From positions 1-5,626 of the forward strand of contig CAUBHZ010000144.1 in assembly GCA_958435885.1 (NCBI GenBank): a stretch of DNA of 5,626 nt, in the 5' to 3' direction. The notes beneath the pieces are model-generated. The model was not told the origin of the DNA. It searched no databases and saw only the letters and a list, made by a program, of their open reading frames with translations. Below are positions 1 to 5,595 of this stretch, one piece after another; position 1 is the stretch's first letter; every line of letters starts with the position of its first letter. A program made the translations under genes and the position numbers. The DNA comes from an uncultured Intestinimonas sp. Lineage in GTDB: Bacteria > Bacillota_A > Clostridia > Oscillospirales > Oscillospiraceae.

Positions 1-163
1 CCCCGATTGAACGTGCACGGGGCGGAGTGAATCCGCCCCATGCCAAGGTTTTGCCCTCCGGTCAAAACGCTTGGACGGCGTGACCGCCGGACGCCGCGGA
101 GCGGCGGCGGAAACCCGCTGTAAAATGTAAAATCACGTTGAAATATAACAGGAGGTAGTATTT
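1..163 (+). other. Structured GC-rich upstream region and leader of rpiB
   Basis: No gene is supported here. The first 110 bases contain successive inverted repeats: an 8-bp perfect stem 19-26/32-39 with loop GTGAA; an 11-bp stem 43-53/63-74 with one bulged base (G69) and a 9-nt loop; and a 6-bp stem 92-97/101-106 with loop GGA. The bases 1-5 (CCCCG) can alternatively pair with 18-22, which would exclude the first stem. None is followed directly by a T-run, so a classic intrinsic terminator is not evident. From about 116 the composition turns AT-rich, with a tandem heptamer TGTAAAA at 119-132, leading into the rpiB ribosome binding site. No -35/-10 pair with proper spacing is visible, so rpiB may be read from a promoter to the left of the window. 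The stretch could be an intergenic palindromic repeat or a structured mRNA leader; I cannot tell which. Confidence 0.5.
150..156 (+). promoter_or_regulatory. Ribosome binding site of rpiB
   Basis: AGGAGGT lies 7 nt before the ATG at 164, a near-perfect match to the anti-Shine-Dalgarno sequence. It fixes the start of rpiB and implies efficient translation. A TATAAC at 144-149 just before it is too close to the site to be its -10 box. Confidence 0.85.
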
Positions 164-598
164 ATGATTGCGTTAGGCTCGGATCACGGCGGGTTTCCGC
201 TGAAGCAGCACGTCAAGGAGTACCTGGATTCCCACGGGCTGGACTATGTGGACTACGGCTGCGCCGACACCACCAGCTGTGACTACCCCGTCTACGCCAA
301 GGCGGCCGCCGAGGCAGTGGCCTCCGGCAAATGCGAGCGGGGCATCGTCATCTGCACCACCGGCGTGGGCATCTCCATCGCCGCCAACAAGGTCAAGGGC
401 ATCCGCTGCGCCCTGTGCACCGACCCCTACGTGGCCGAGATGACCCGCCGCCACAACGACGCCAACATGCTGGCCATGGGCGCCGGGGTGGTGGGTCCCA
501 ACCTGGCCGAGCGGATCGTGGAGGCCTTCCTCACCACCGAGGTCGAGGGGGGACGCCACCAGCGCCGGGTGGACCTCATCACCGAGATGGAGCGGTAA
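164..598 (+). CDS. rpiB: Ribose-5-phosphate isomerase B
   Basis: This 144-residue cytoplasmic enzyme should interconvert ribose 5-phosphate and ribulose 5-phosphate in the non-oxidative pentose phosphate pathway. It has the full RpiB/LacAB fold signature: GSDHGG near the N-terminus (5-10, phosphate/substrate-binding Asp7 and His8), DYP at 40-42, the active-site loop ICTTGVGISIAANK (63-76) with Cys64 aligned to the catalytic Cys66 of E. coli RpiB, RRHNDAN at 95-101 (His97 at the position proposed for ring opening), and EGGRHQRRV (128-136) near the C-terminus with phosphate-binding arginines. Length matches the family (about 140-150). The Cys64 favours the RpiB class of E. coli over the mycobacterial Glu class. 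LacA/LacB galactose-6-phosphate isomerase subunits are related, but no partner subunit or lac genes are nearby, so RpiB is the better call. Preceded by a strong ribosome binding site, followed by a terminator; it appears to be the last gene of its transcript. Confidence 0.96.
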   Translation: MIALGSDHGGFPLKQHVKEYLDSHGLDYVDYGCADTTSCDYPVYAKAAAEAVASGKCERGIVICTTGVGISIAANKVKGIRCALCTDPYVAEMTRRHNDANMLAMGAGVVGPNLAERIVEAFLTTEVEGGRHQRRVDLITEMER

Positions 599-609
599 TA
601 GAACAAAAG

Positions 610-640
610 AGGGCCCTCCAGGCATCGCCTGGAGGGCCCT
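610..640. terminator. Bidirectional intrinsic terminator between rpiB and the kinase-like gene
   Basis: A perfect 14-bp inverted repeat (arms 610-623 and 627-640) closes on a 3-nt loop (ATC). Rightward it is followed by TTGTCGTATTT; leftward, on the minus strand, by CTTTTGTTCTATT. Both are T-rich exits. It lies 12 nt after the rpiB stop and 16 nt beyond the stop of the converging gene, so one hairpin can end both transcripts. The T-tracts are interrupted, but the stem is very stable. Confidence 0.9.
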
Positions 641-655
641 TGTCGTATTTATGGG

Positions 656-1258
656 TCAGCCCCGGAGGATCAGATAGTTCTTGATGAGGCGGACGGCGCC
701 TTCCACACCGAGCTTGTCGGTGTTGATGATGAGGTCGTAGTCGCCGCCGTAGCCCCAGTGGAGGCCGGTGTTGGCGGCGTAGTAGGACGAGCGCAGCTTG
801 TCCATCCGCCGGATTTCCCGGGCGGCGTCCCGCTCCCTGAGGCCATAAACCTCCACCGCCCGGCGGGCCCGGGCCTCCGGAGAGCCGCAGATGAAGAGGT
901 GGACACAGTTGGGCCGGTCCTGGAGCACGTAGTTGCCGCAGCGGCCCAGGAAGATAGCGGGACCCCGGTCGGCCAGCTTCTCCAGGGCCCTGGACTGGGC
1001 CCGGAAGATCCGCTCCCCGTAGGTGAGCTGCTGGGCGCCGGCGCCGGGGTTGATGTCCGAGAGGGCGTACATGTAGTCGGAGAGCTCCATGTTCTCCGCT
1101 GCGGAGAACTCCCAGGCGCCGATGTCGCTCTCCCGGGCGGCTTTGGAGATGATCTCGTGGTCGTACCAGGGCAGATTCAGATCTTTGGAGAGCTGCTGGG
1201 CGATGGCCCGCCCTCCGCTGCCGTACTGGCGGCTGATGGTAATGGTCAGGGCGTTCAT
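656..1258 (-). CDS. Cytidylate kinase-like family protein
   Basis: A 200-residue cytoplasmic P-loop protein of the cytidylate kinase-like family (Cytidylate_kin2 type). It opens with ITISRQYGSGGRAIA (6-20), the family's phosphate-binding loop, then WYDHEII (31-37), a GRCGNYVL motif (105-112), an arginine-rich lid-like region (about 128-156), and the characteristic tail DKLRSSYY (153-160), TGLHWG (164-169) and YDLIINT (174-180). These are typical of the family common in Clostridia, often found as stand-alone genes beside transporters or regulators; a true CMP kinase role is not established for it, and canonical Cmk is a different, usually longer, protein. The start is set by AGGAGGT (1264-1270) 5 nt upstream. 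It follows the XpaC-family gene by 43 nt on the same strand, with no terminator between them, so co-transcription is likely. Family assignment is secure; substrate is unknown. Confidence 0.9.
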   Translation of the reverse strand: MNALTITISRQYGSGGRAIAQQLSKDLNLPWYDHEIISKAARESDIGAWEFSAAENMELSDYMYALSDINPGAGAQQLTYGERIFRAQSRALEKLADRGPAIFLGRCGNYVLQDRPNCVHLFICGSPEARARRAVEVYGLRERDAAREIRRMDKLRSSYYAANTGLHWGYGGDYDLIINTDKLGVEGAVRLIKNYLILRG

Positions 1259-1301
1259 GTCGTACCTCCTTCCGAAACGGTTACTGCGTCCGCGGGGGAA
1301 A

Positions 1302-2480
1302 CTAGCCCCCCAGGGTCAGGCCGGAGCTGCCCAGGCCGTCCTTCTCCAGCATCCGCTCCAGCACCTCCACGTCGCTGGTGATGTCCATGGCGTCGTCCTG
1401 GAAAAGACGGTCCAGCTGTTGCTCAAACCCCTCCACCACCTTGTCCATCATGCCTTCGATGCGCTCCTTGGCGGCGGAGATGTTCTCGCCCTCCACTCCC
1501 TGGGCCTCCAGCTGGGCGTAGGAGCCCAGGATCTTCAGGGTGGTGGGCAGGTAGTAGCTCAGAAAGCTGCGGAGCTTGCCCTCCTTGTCCGGCTTCTCCC
1601 GCAGGTAGGCAAAGATGTTGCCGGTGATCTCCCCGATGCGGTCGATCTTCCGGCTCATCTCCGGGTCGGCAATGGCGTCGTTGAGGGCGCGGATCTCGGT
1701 GAGCACCGCCTCCGCCCGCTCCACCTCTTTTGGGGGTTCCGGTGCGGGGTCCTCCTTGGGGTGGTCCTGGATGCCGTCGTCGGTGAGGAAGAGCTGGTCG
1801 CTGCTCAGGTCCAGATAGCCCACGGGGAAAATACCGTCGTCCAGCATGTCCTGGAGGTCCTCCCGGATTTTACGGGGCGAAAAGCCGGTGGCCTCCGCCA
1901 GGGTGGTCACCGGGATGGACTTGCGGCGGCCGATGAGGGAGAGATACTGCCGGTAGCGCTTGTGCCGCCGGCCCTTCCGCAGGCCGTACCAGGCCATGCA
2001 CAGACCGCCGCCGCAGAAGGCCAGGGGGATGAAGATGTCCTCCAGGCTGTAGAGAAGGCCGCCCCAGGAGAGGGCGTCCAGAAAGGCGCTGAAGGCACCC
2101 AGGCCGAAGACGGCGGCGATGATGGCCCCTGCGATGGTGAGCATCCGTCCGCCGCCCCGGGCCTCCAGATCCTTTTCGGCCTTGGACCGGGCGGAGGACT
2201 TCCGGCGCCGGGCGGTGCCGGCCTGTGTGGTCTGGGCGGCAGGTTCCGCCTGGGCGGCGCCGTTCCGGGCGGCGGCCTCCCGCTGGAGGTCGTAGGGATG
2301 GCGCTTCACAGGGGTCCGGCGGCGGCCGGTGACGCCCGCCAGACGCAGGATCAGCAGAAAAATCCCCACCGGCGGAAAGCAGAAGAGAAAGATGAGGATC
2401 GGGACCCAGGAGAGCAGATCCCTGTCGTTCCGGTCCTGGCCGGAGCCATAGGGGCGGTTGGGTTGGCGGGGGTCAGACAT
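1302..2480 (-). CDS. XpaC-family membrane protein (5-bromo-4-chloroindolyl phosphate hydrolysis family)
   Basis: This 392-residue protein has its family signature in the C-terminal third: from about 252 to 381 a mostly helical domain including LRSFLSYYLPTTLKILGSY (303-321), then AKERIEGMMDKVVEGFEQQL (337-356) and a DITSDVEVLERML segment (366-378), as in Bacillus XpaC. The N-terminal part differs: one membrane segment at about 24-50, an Arg/Ala/Gln-rich linker (52-112), two more hydrophobic segments (113-135 and 148-167), and a segment at about 172-235 that looks like a winged-helix module (TTLAEATGFSPRKIREDL, then DGIFPVGYLDLSSDQLFL). The family name comes from a colony phenotype on an indolyl phosphate; no phosphatase motif is visible and the real function is unknown. 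XpaC is often paired with TelA, which is not in this window. Start is supported by AGGAGGG (2488-2494), 7 nt upstream. First gene of a likely operon with the kinase-like gene. Confidence 0.85.
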   Translation of the reverse strand: MSDPRQPNRPYGSGQDRNDRDLLSWVPILIFLFCFPPVGIFLLILRLAGVTGRRRTPVKRHPYDLQREAAARNGAAQAEPAAQTTQAGTARRRKSSARSKAEKDLEARGGGRMLTIAGAIIAAVFGLGAFSAFLDALSWGGLLYSLEDIFIPLAFCGGGLCMAWYGLRKGRRHKRYRQYLSLIGRRKSIPVTTLAEATGFSPRKIREDLQDMLDDGIFPVGYLDLSSDQLFLTDDGIQDHPKEDPAPEPPKEVERAEAVLTEIRALNDAIADPEMSRKIDRIGEITGNIFAYLREKPDKEGKLRSFLSYYLPTTLKILGSYAQLEAQGVEGENISAAKERIEGMMDKVVEGFEQQLDRLFQDDAMDITSDVEVLERMLEKDGLGSSGLTLGG

Positions 2481-2623
2481 TTGGGCTCCCTCCTAATCGC
2501 GCTCTTAAAACATTCATAAAATATAGGCGTTTGTTTTGGCTTCTTTATCAAAAATCAAACACCGACCGGCATAAAAAGTAAAGCGGCGGGGGTGGGACGC
2601 CCCGCGATGTAACCGTTCTGTAA

Positions 2624-2652
2624 TTGCTTTTTTTCCCCATGGAACATATAAT
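2624..2652 (+). promoter_or_regulatory. Sigma-A-type promoter of the VanW/DUF975 operon
   Basis: A perfect TATAAT -10 box (2647-2652) is preceded, at the optimal 17-nt spacing, by TTGCTT (2624-2629), which keeps the TTG of the consensus -35. Transcription would start near 2659, giving an untranslated leader of about 80 nt. The T-run just after the -35 box may raise promoter strength. Prediction from consensus only. Confidence 0.72.
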
Positions 2653-2672
2653 GTATCATGGTTTCCTGTAAA
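2645..2672 (-). promoter_or_regulatory. Candidate leftward promoter of the XpaC-family operon
   Basis: On the minus strand TTTACA (2667-2672, five of six to the -35 consensus) is followed after 16 nt by TATATG (2645-2650, four of six to the -10 consensus). It would overlap the rightward -10 box. An alternative is TTGATA (2546-2551) with TATATT (2520-2525), but its 20-nt spacer is poor. Neither is strong; one of them, or another site, must serve the leftward genes. Confidence 0.3.
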
Positions 2673-2689
2673 CAGAATCCAACGCCCGG

Positions 2690-2713
2690 CCGGCCCGTCG
2701 GGGCGCGGGCCGG
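2690..2713 (+). other. GC-rich hairpin in the leader of the VanW gene
   Basis: CCGGCCCG (2690-2697) pairs perfectly with CGGGCCGG (2706-2713) around an 8-nt loop; a competing 7-bp pairing of 2685-2691 with 2708-2714 is also possible. The stem ends 13 nt before the ribosome binding site and would lie in the mRNA made from the promoter at 2624-2652. No T-run follows, so it is not a terminator. It may stabilise the message or tune translation, or be incidental to the high GC content. Confidence 0.5.
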
Positions 2714-2726
2714 GGAACGTATCATT

Positions 2727-2731
2727 GGAGG
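2727..2731 (+). promoter_or_regulatory. Ribosome binding site deciding the VanW start
   Basis: GGAGG sits 8 nt before the ATG at 2740. An in-frame TTG at 2725 would extend the protein by five residues, but it overlaps this site and has no Shine-Dalgarno sequence of its own, so ATG 2740 is preferred. Confidence 0.8.
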
Positions 2732-2739
2732 CATCCGTC

Positions 2740-4584
2740 ATGGAAGAGAAAAAGTCCGGTAAGCGGCTGGCCAAGTCTGACGGCGGCGCCAGAAAGAGCC
2801 GTCGGGGACTCATCGCCGCCGGGGTGCTGGTGGCTGTGGTGGCCGCCGGCTATCTGGGGCTGTGCACCTGGGTGGGAGCCAGCGGCACCACCCTGCCCGG
2901 CACCACCGCCGGAGGTGTGGACCTGGGCGGACTCACCCGGGACCAGGTGGATCGCCGCCTGGACGAGGAACTGAGGCAGCGCTATACCGGAAAAGAGATC
3001 ACCCTGCAGGCAGACGGCGTGGACCAGAGCTACACCGTCAGCGGCAGCGTGCTCAATGTGGACACCGGCGCCATCACTGACGCCGCCTGGGGCCTGAGCC
3101 AGGGCAGCTTCCTCAGCCGGGGCTGGCGATTCCTCCAGGCCATGCTGGGGGGCAATGACATCGAGGTCCCCCTCAGCTATACCCAGGAGGGGGAGGCCCA
3201 GGTGGACGACCTGCTGACCCGGATCGAGTCCGAGCTGGGGGGCGGCGTCCAGGAGACCACCTGGGAGGTCCAGGGGGAGGAGCTGATCTTCCACATGGGC
3301 ACCCCTGGCCGGGCCTTTGACTTGAGCAACACCAAGGCGGACATCCTGGCCGCCTTCGCCGGGGAGAGCCAGGAGCCCCTGGTCCTCTCCACCGTCACCA
3401 CCGATCCCGCCGATGTGGACGTGGAGGCCGTCCACCAGCAGGTCTACGCCGAGGTGCGCAACGCCGCCCTGGACAAGGAGACCATGGAGATCACCCCCAG
3501 CGTCACCGGCCTGGACTTCCAGGTCTCCGACGCCCAGGCCGCCCTGAAGGACGCTGCCTGGGGCAGCGACGTGTCGGTGGCCCTCACGGTTACCGAGCCC
3601 ACCGTCTCCACCGAGAGCCTGAAGGAGCTCCTCTTCCGGGACGTGCTGGGTGAGGCCAGCTCCAGCGTCTCCGGCTCCTCCAACCGGAAGACCAACGTGA
3701 AGCTCTCCGCCTCGGTGTGCGACGGCGTCATCCTGCTGCCCGGGGAGGTCTTCTCCTACAACAACACCACCGGCAGCCGCACCGCCGACAAGGGCTACCT
3801 CCCCGCCCCCTCCTACGTGGGCGGCAAATCCACCGACGAGGTGGGCGGCGGCATCTGCCAGACCTCCTCCACCATCTACTACGCCGCCCTCAACTCCAAC
3901 CTGAAGATCGTGGAGCGCCACAACCACATGTTCGCCGTGGGCTATGTCCCCGACGGCATGGACGCCACGGTGTGGTACGGCGCCTCCGACTTCCGCTTTG
4001 AAAACGACACCGACTACCCCATCAAGATCGTCACCTCTTACAAGAACAGCCGCCTCACCGTCCAGATCTACGGCACCAAGACCGACGACCTGTACGTAAA
4101 GATGACCAACAAGGAGCTCTCCTCCACCCCCTGGAGCACCGAGTACAAGGTGGACCCCTCCCTACCCGCCGGTACCACCAAGACCGAGCAGACCCCCTAC
4201 CGGGGCCGTGTGGTGGAGGCCTACCGCAACGTCTATGACGGCAACGGCAATCTGGTGAGCTCCACTCTGGAGACCAAGAGCACCTACAAGATGCGCAACC
4301 AGATCATCCTGGTGAGCCCCTATGACGGTGCCAAGTACGGCCTTACCGAGGCCGACGGCGCCATCATCGCCACCCCGTCGCCCTCCCCCACGCCCTCCGC
4401 TCCGGCGGAGACGACGCCGGTATCCGCCGCGCCCAGCCCCTCGCCGGTCCAGCCGGAGGAGACCGCCCCGACGGCCACCCCCAGCGCCGTGCCGTCGGAG
4501 ACGCCGGCCTCCAGCGAGACGGTGCCCGACAACGGCATCCCCCTGGCCTCCGCGCCTCCCGCTGCTGAGGAGGGCCAGGCATGA
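2740..4584 (+). CDS. VanW family protein with peptidoglycan-binding-like N-terminal region
   Basis: A 614-residue extracytoplasmic protein anchored by one N-terminal membrane segment (about 23-45) after a Lys/Arg-rich cytoplasmic stub. Residues about 85-300 resemble two successive PG_binding_4-type modules, usual in clostridial VanW/YoaR-like proteins. The VanW domain spans about 311-445 with its hallmark motifs: SNRKTNVKLSA (314-324), LPGEVFSYNNTTG (333-345), GGGICQTSSTIYYA (369-382, with the invariant Cys373), ERHNHMF (392-398) and ATVWYGASDFRFEN (409-422). A G5-like beta-rich segment follows (about 463-526), then a Pro/Ser/Thr/Ala-rich tail (544-614). VanW was named from a vancomycin-resistance cluster, but the domain is widespread in spore-forming Firmicutes, its role is unresolved, and no vanHAX genes are present here, so resistance should not be inferred. 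A cell-wall-associated role fits best. First gene of a two-gene operon; its stop overlaps the next start (ATGA). Confidence 0.93.
   Translation: MEEKKSGKRLAKSDGGARKSRRGLIAAGVLVAVVAAGYLGLCTWVGASGTTLPGTTAGGVDLGGLTRDQVDRRLDEELRQRYTGKEITLQADGVDQSYTVSGSVLNVDTGAITDAAWGLSQGSFLSRGWRFLQAMLGGNDIEVPLSYTQEGEAQVDDLLTRIESELGGGVQETTWEVQGEELIFHMGTPGRAFDLSNTKADILAAFAGESQEPLVLSTVTTDPADVDVEAVHQQVYAEVRNAALDKETMEITPSVTGLDFQVSDAQAALKDAAWGSDVSVALTVTEPTVSTESLKELLFRDVLGEASSSVSGSSNRKTNVKLSASVCDGVILLPGEVFSYNNTTGSRTADKGYLPAPSYVGGKSTDEVGGGICQTSSTIYYAALNSNLKIVERHNHMFAVGYVPDGMDATVWYGASDFRFENDTDYPIKIVTSYKNSRLTVQIYGTKTDDLYVKMTNKELSSTPWSTEYKVDPSLPAGTTKTEQTPYRGRVVEAYRNVYDGNGNLVSSTLETKSTYKMRNQIILVSPYDGAKYGLTEADGAIIATPSPSPTPSAPAETTPVSAAPSPSPVQPEETAPTATPSAVPSETPASSETVPDNGIPLASAPPAAEEGQA
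4369..4581 (+). repeat. Low-complexity Pro/Ser/Thr-rich tail-coding segment
   Basis: This part of the VanW gene encodes a disordered tail dominated by Pro, Ser, Thr, Ala and Glu, with short imprecise repeats such as TPSPSPTPSAP and APSPSPVQP. Such segments commonly span cell wall or carry O-linked glycans. Unusually it is the protein's terminus: no LPXTG motif, membrane anchor or folded domain follows it. The stop codon is well placed for coupling to the next gene, so truncation by frameshift is unlikely. Confidence 0.75.
4568..4574 (+). promoter_or_regulatory. Internal ribosome binding site for the DUF975 gene
   Basis: AGGAGGG lies inside the last codons of the VanW gene, 6 nt before the ATG at 4581. 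With the ATGA overlap (4581-4584) it shows that the downstream gene starts here and is probably translationally coupled to the VanW gene. Confidence 0.8.
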
Positions 4585-5501
4585 CAGAACATCCCTCCCA
4601 GCGCAGAGCCCTGAAGCTCCGGGCCAAACGGACCTTTTTCCGCTTCCTGCGGCCCTGCCTGGTATGCACCTTCCTCCTCATCGTCCTGTCCCTGGTCTCC
4701 CAGCTCTTTTCGGTGATCAGCGGCGGCGCCTTCTTCTATACCGTCATGGACGTGCGGCAGTTCCCCATGTCCACCGGCATCTGGAAGGCCGACGCCAACG
4801 CCATGACCAGCCTCCTGACCCTGATGGGCCTGGGAAAGCTGGGCGATCTGGGCGGACTGGTCTTCTCCGTCCGCTATGACGACCTGGGTCAGGTACTGGT
4901 CTTCCCCCTGGCCTGGCGGCAGGTGGTCAACGTGGTGGTGATCCAGGGCATCGTGCTCCTGGTCACCGCCCCCCTGAGCTACGGGGTGCTCAGCCAGTAC
5001 CGGAGCCTCCTGGAGGGCCGGGTCCGGCCCGGACGGGCCCTCTTCGGCTGGTACGCCGACCTGCGCCTCACCGCCAAGGCCCTGGCCGTCCAGGTGGTCC
5101 TGACCCTGTGGCGGCTGGTCTCCACCCTGCTGTGCCTCCTGCCCGGCATCCTCTGCGCCGCGGTGGGCACCCTGACCCCCGGCGGCCAGATCCTGGTGCT
5201 GCTCTCCAGCCCCCTCCTGCTGCTGGGCCTGCTGGCGGGCTATTACCTCTATCTGTTCCTGCTGCCGGCCCGCTATGTGCTGGCCAGGGACCCGGCCTGC
5301 TCGGTGCCCGAGGCCTTTTCCAAAGGGGTGAGCCTGCTGGCCGGACGGCATCTGGAGTACTTCAAGCTCAACCTGTCCTTCCTGCCCTGGCATGTGGTCT
5401 CCATGCTCCTCTACGGCGTCCCCGACCTCTTTGTCATCCCCTATGTGGAGATGTCCAACTTCCTCTTCCTGGACCCGCCGCCGGTGCCGGAGAACCTGTA
5501 A
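4581..5501 (+). CDS. DUF975-like multi-pass membrane protein
   Basis: A 306-residue integral membrane protein with a basic N-terminus (RRALKLRAKRTFFRFLR, 8-24) and about five hydrophobic segments: 27-54, 114-137, 165-196, 203-232 and 264-288. The C-terminal half fits the DUF975 pattern: LLPGILCAA (186-194), YVLARDPACSVPEAF (232-246), SLLAGRHLEYFKLNLSFLPW (251-270) and a terminal VPDLFVIPYVEMSNFLFLD segment (280-298), matching the family's order of a Pro-Gly turn, a helix bearing conserved Ser/Gly, a Leu-Ser-Phe-x-x-Trp stretch and a Pro-Tyr near the end. The 60-110 loop, with no clear membrane segment, is longer than I would expect. The function of DUF975 is unknown; I infer a membrane or envelope role from topology and its coupling to the VanW gene. 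Family assignment is by motif memory only and is moderately sure. Confidence 0.75.
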   Translation: MTEHPSQRRALKLRAKRTFFRFLRPCLVCTFLLIVLSLVSQLFSVISGGAFFYTVMDVRQFPMSTGIWKADANAMTSLLTLMGLGKLGDLGGLVFSVRYDDLGQVLVFPLAWRQVVNVVVIQGIVLLVTAPLSYGVLSQYRSLLEGRVRPGRALFGWYADLRLTAKALAVQVVLTLWRLVSTLLCLLPGILCAAVGTLTPGGQILVLLSSPLLLLGLLAGYYLYLFLLPARYVLARDPACSVPEAFSKGVSLLAGRHLEYFKLNLSFLPWHVVSMLLYGVPDLFVIPYVEMSNFLFLDPPPVPENL

Positions 5502-5531
5502 AAATAGGACAGACTTTGTGAAAATAGCGGC

Positions 5532-5549
5532 GCGCCGCGGATGCGGCGC
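5532..5549. repeat. GC-rich hairpin downstream of the DUF975 gene
   Basis: A perfect 7-bp inverted repeat (GCGCCGC, 5532-5538; GCGGCGC, 5543-5549) with a GGAT loop lies 30 nt after the DUF975 stop. Rightward it is followed by ACAAAAAA rather than a T-run, so it does not look like an efficient intrinsic terminator for the operon, though it might protect the 3' end of the message. Confidence 0.45.
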
Positions 5550-5564
5550 ACAAAAAATGCCGTT

Positions 5565-5595
5565 ACTTTTCCGGCCGGTATCCGACCGGAAAAGT
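5565..5595 (-). terminator. Hairpin with T-run on the minus strand, possible terminator of an unseen leftward gene
   Basis: ACTTTTCCGG (5565-5574) pairs perfectly with CCGGAAAAGT (5586-5595) across an 11-nt loop. Read leftward, a run of six T (complement of 5552-5557) follows after 7 nt. That distance is longer than ideal, so this is a weak terminator candidate for a gene entering from the right. Read rightward, the sequence after it is GC-rich (CCTCGCTCCGCTCG) and gives no terminator. The remaining bases to the window end show no gene. Confidence 0.3.

Larger units (their letters stand above)
2481..2739. promoter_or_regulatory. Divergent intergenic control region
   Basis: These 259 bases separate the leftward XpaC-family gene from the rightward VanW gene. 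The region is AT-rich in 2500-2580 and 2610-2680, in contrast to the GC-rich genes. It holds the leftward ribosome binding site, a strong rightward promoter, a weaker leftward promoter candidate, a 6-bp hairpin (2586-2591/2600-2605), a short palindrome CTGTAAACAG (2666-2675) and a GC-rich hairpin in the rightward leader. I see no small gene in it. Confidence 0.7.

Noticed and set aside
1..83. End of an upstream plus-strand gene (frame 3 is open to a TGA at 81-83; frame 1 to 28-30)
   Set aside because: Too short to recognise, and the sequence is dominated by inverted repeats; coding cannot be supported or excluded from this window.
119..149. Promoter for rpiB in the AT-rich stretch (TAAAAT at 121 or 128, TATAAC at 144)
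   Set aside because: The sequences 17 nt upstream of the first two are GC-rich with no -35 likeness, and the third would place the transcript start inside the ribosome binding site.
1089..2519. 476-residue plus-strand open frame opposite the XpaC-family and kinase-like genes
   Set aside because: It crosses two recognised minus-strand genes and the gap between them, has biased composition and no ribosome binding site logic; an antisense shadow.
2725..2739. TTG start for the VanW gene five codons upstream
   Set aside because: The TTG overlaps the ribosome binding site that serves the ATG at 2740.
2722..3927. 401-residue minus-strand open frame opposite the VanW gene
   Set aside because: Composition is Gly/Val/Ala/His/Gln-rich without domain motifs, as expected for the reverse of a GC-rich gene with C/G at third codon positions. 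The plus strand carries recognisable VanW motifs.
2740..4584. Vancomycin resistance determinant
   Set aside because: Only the VanW domain is shared with resistance clusters; no vanH, ligase, vanX or two-component genes are present, and VanW-domain proteins are common in susceptible Firmicutes.
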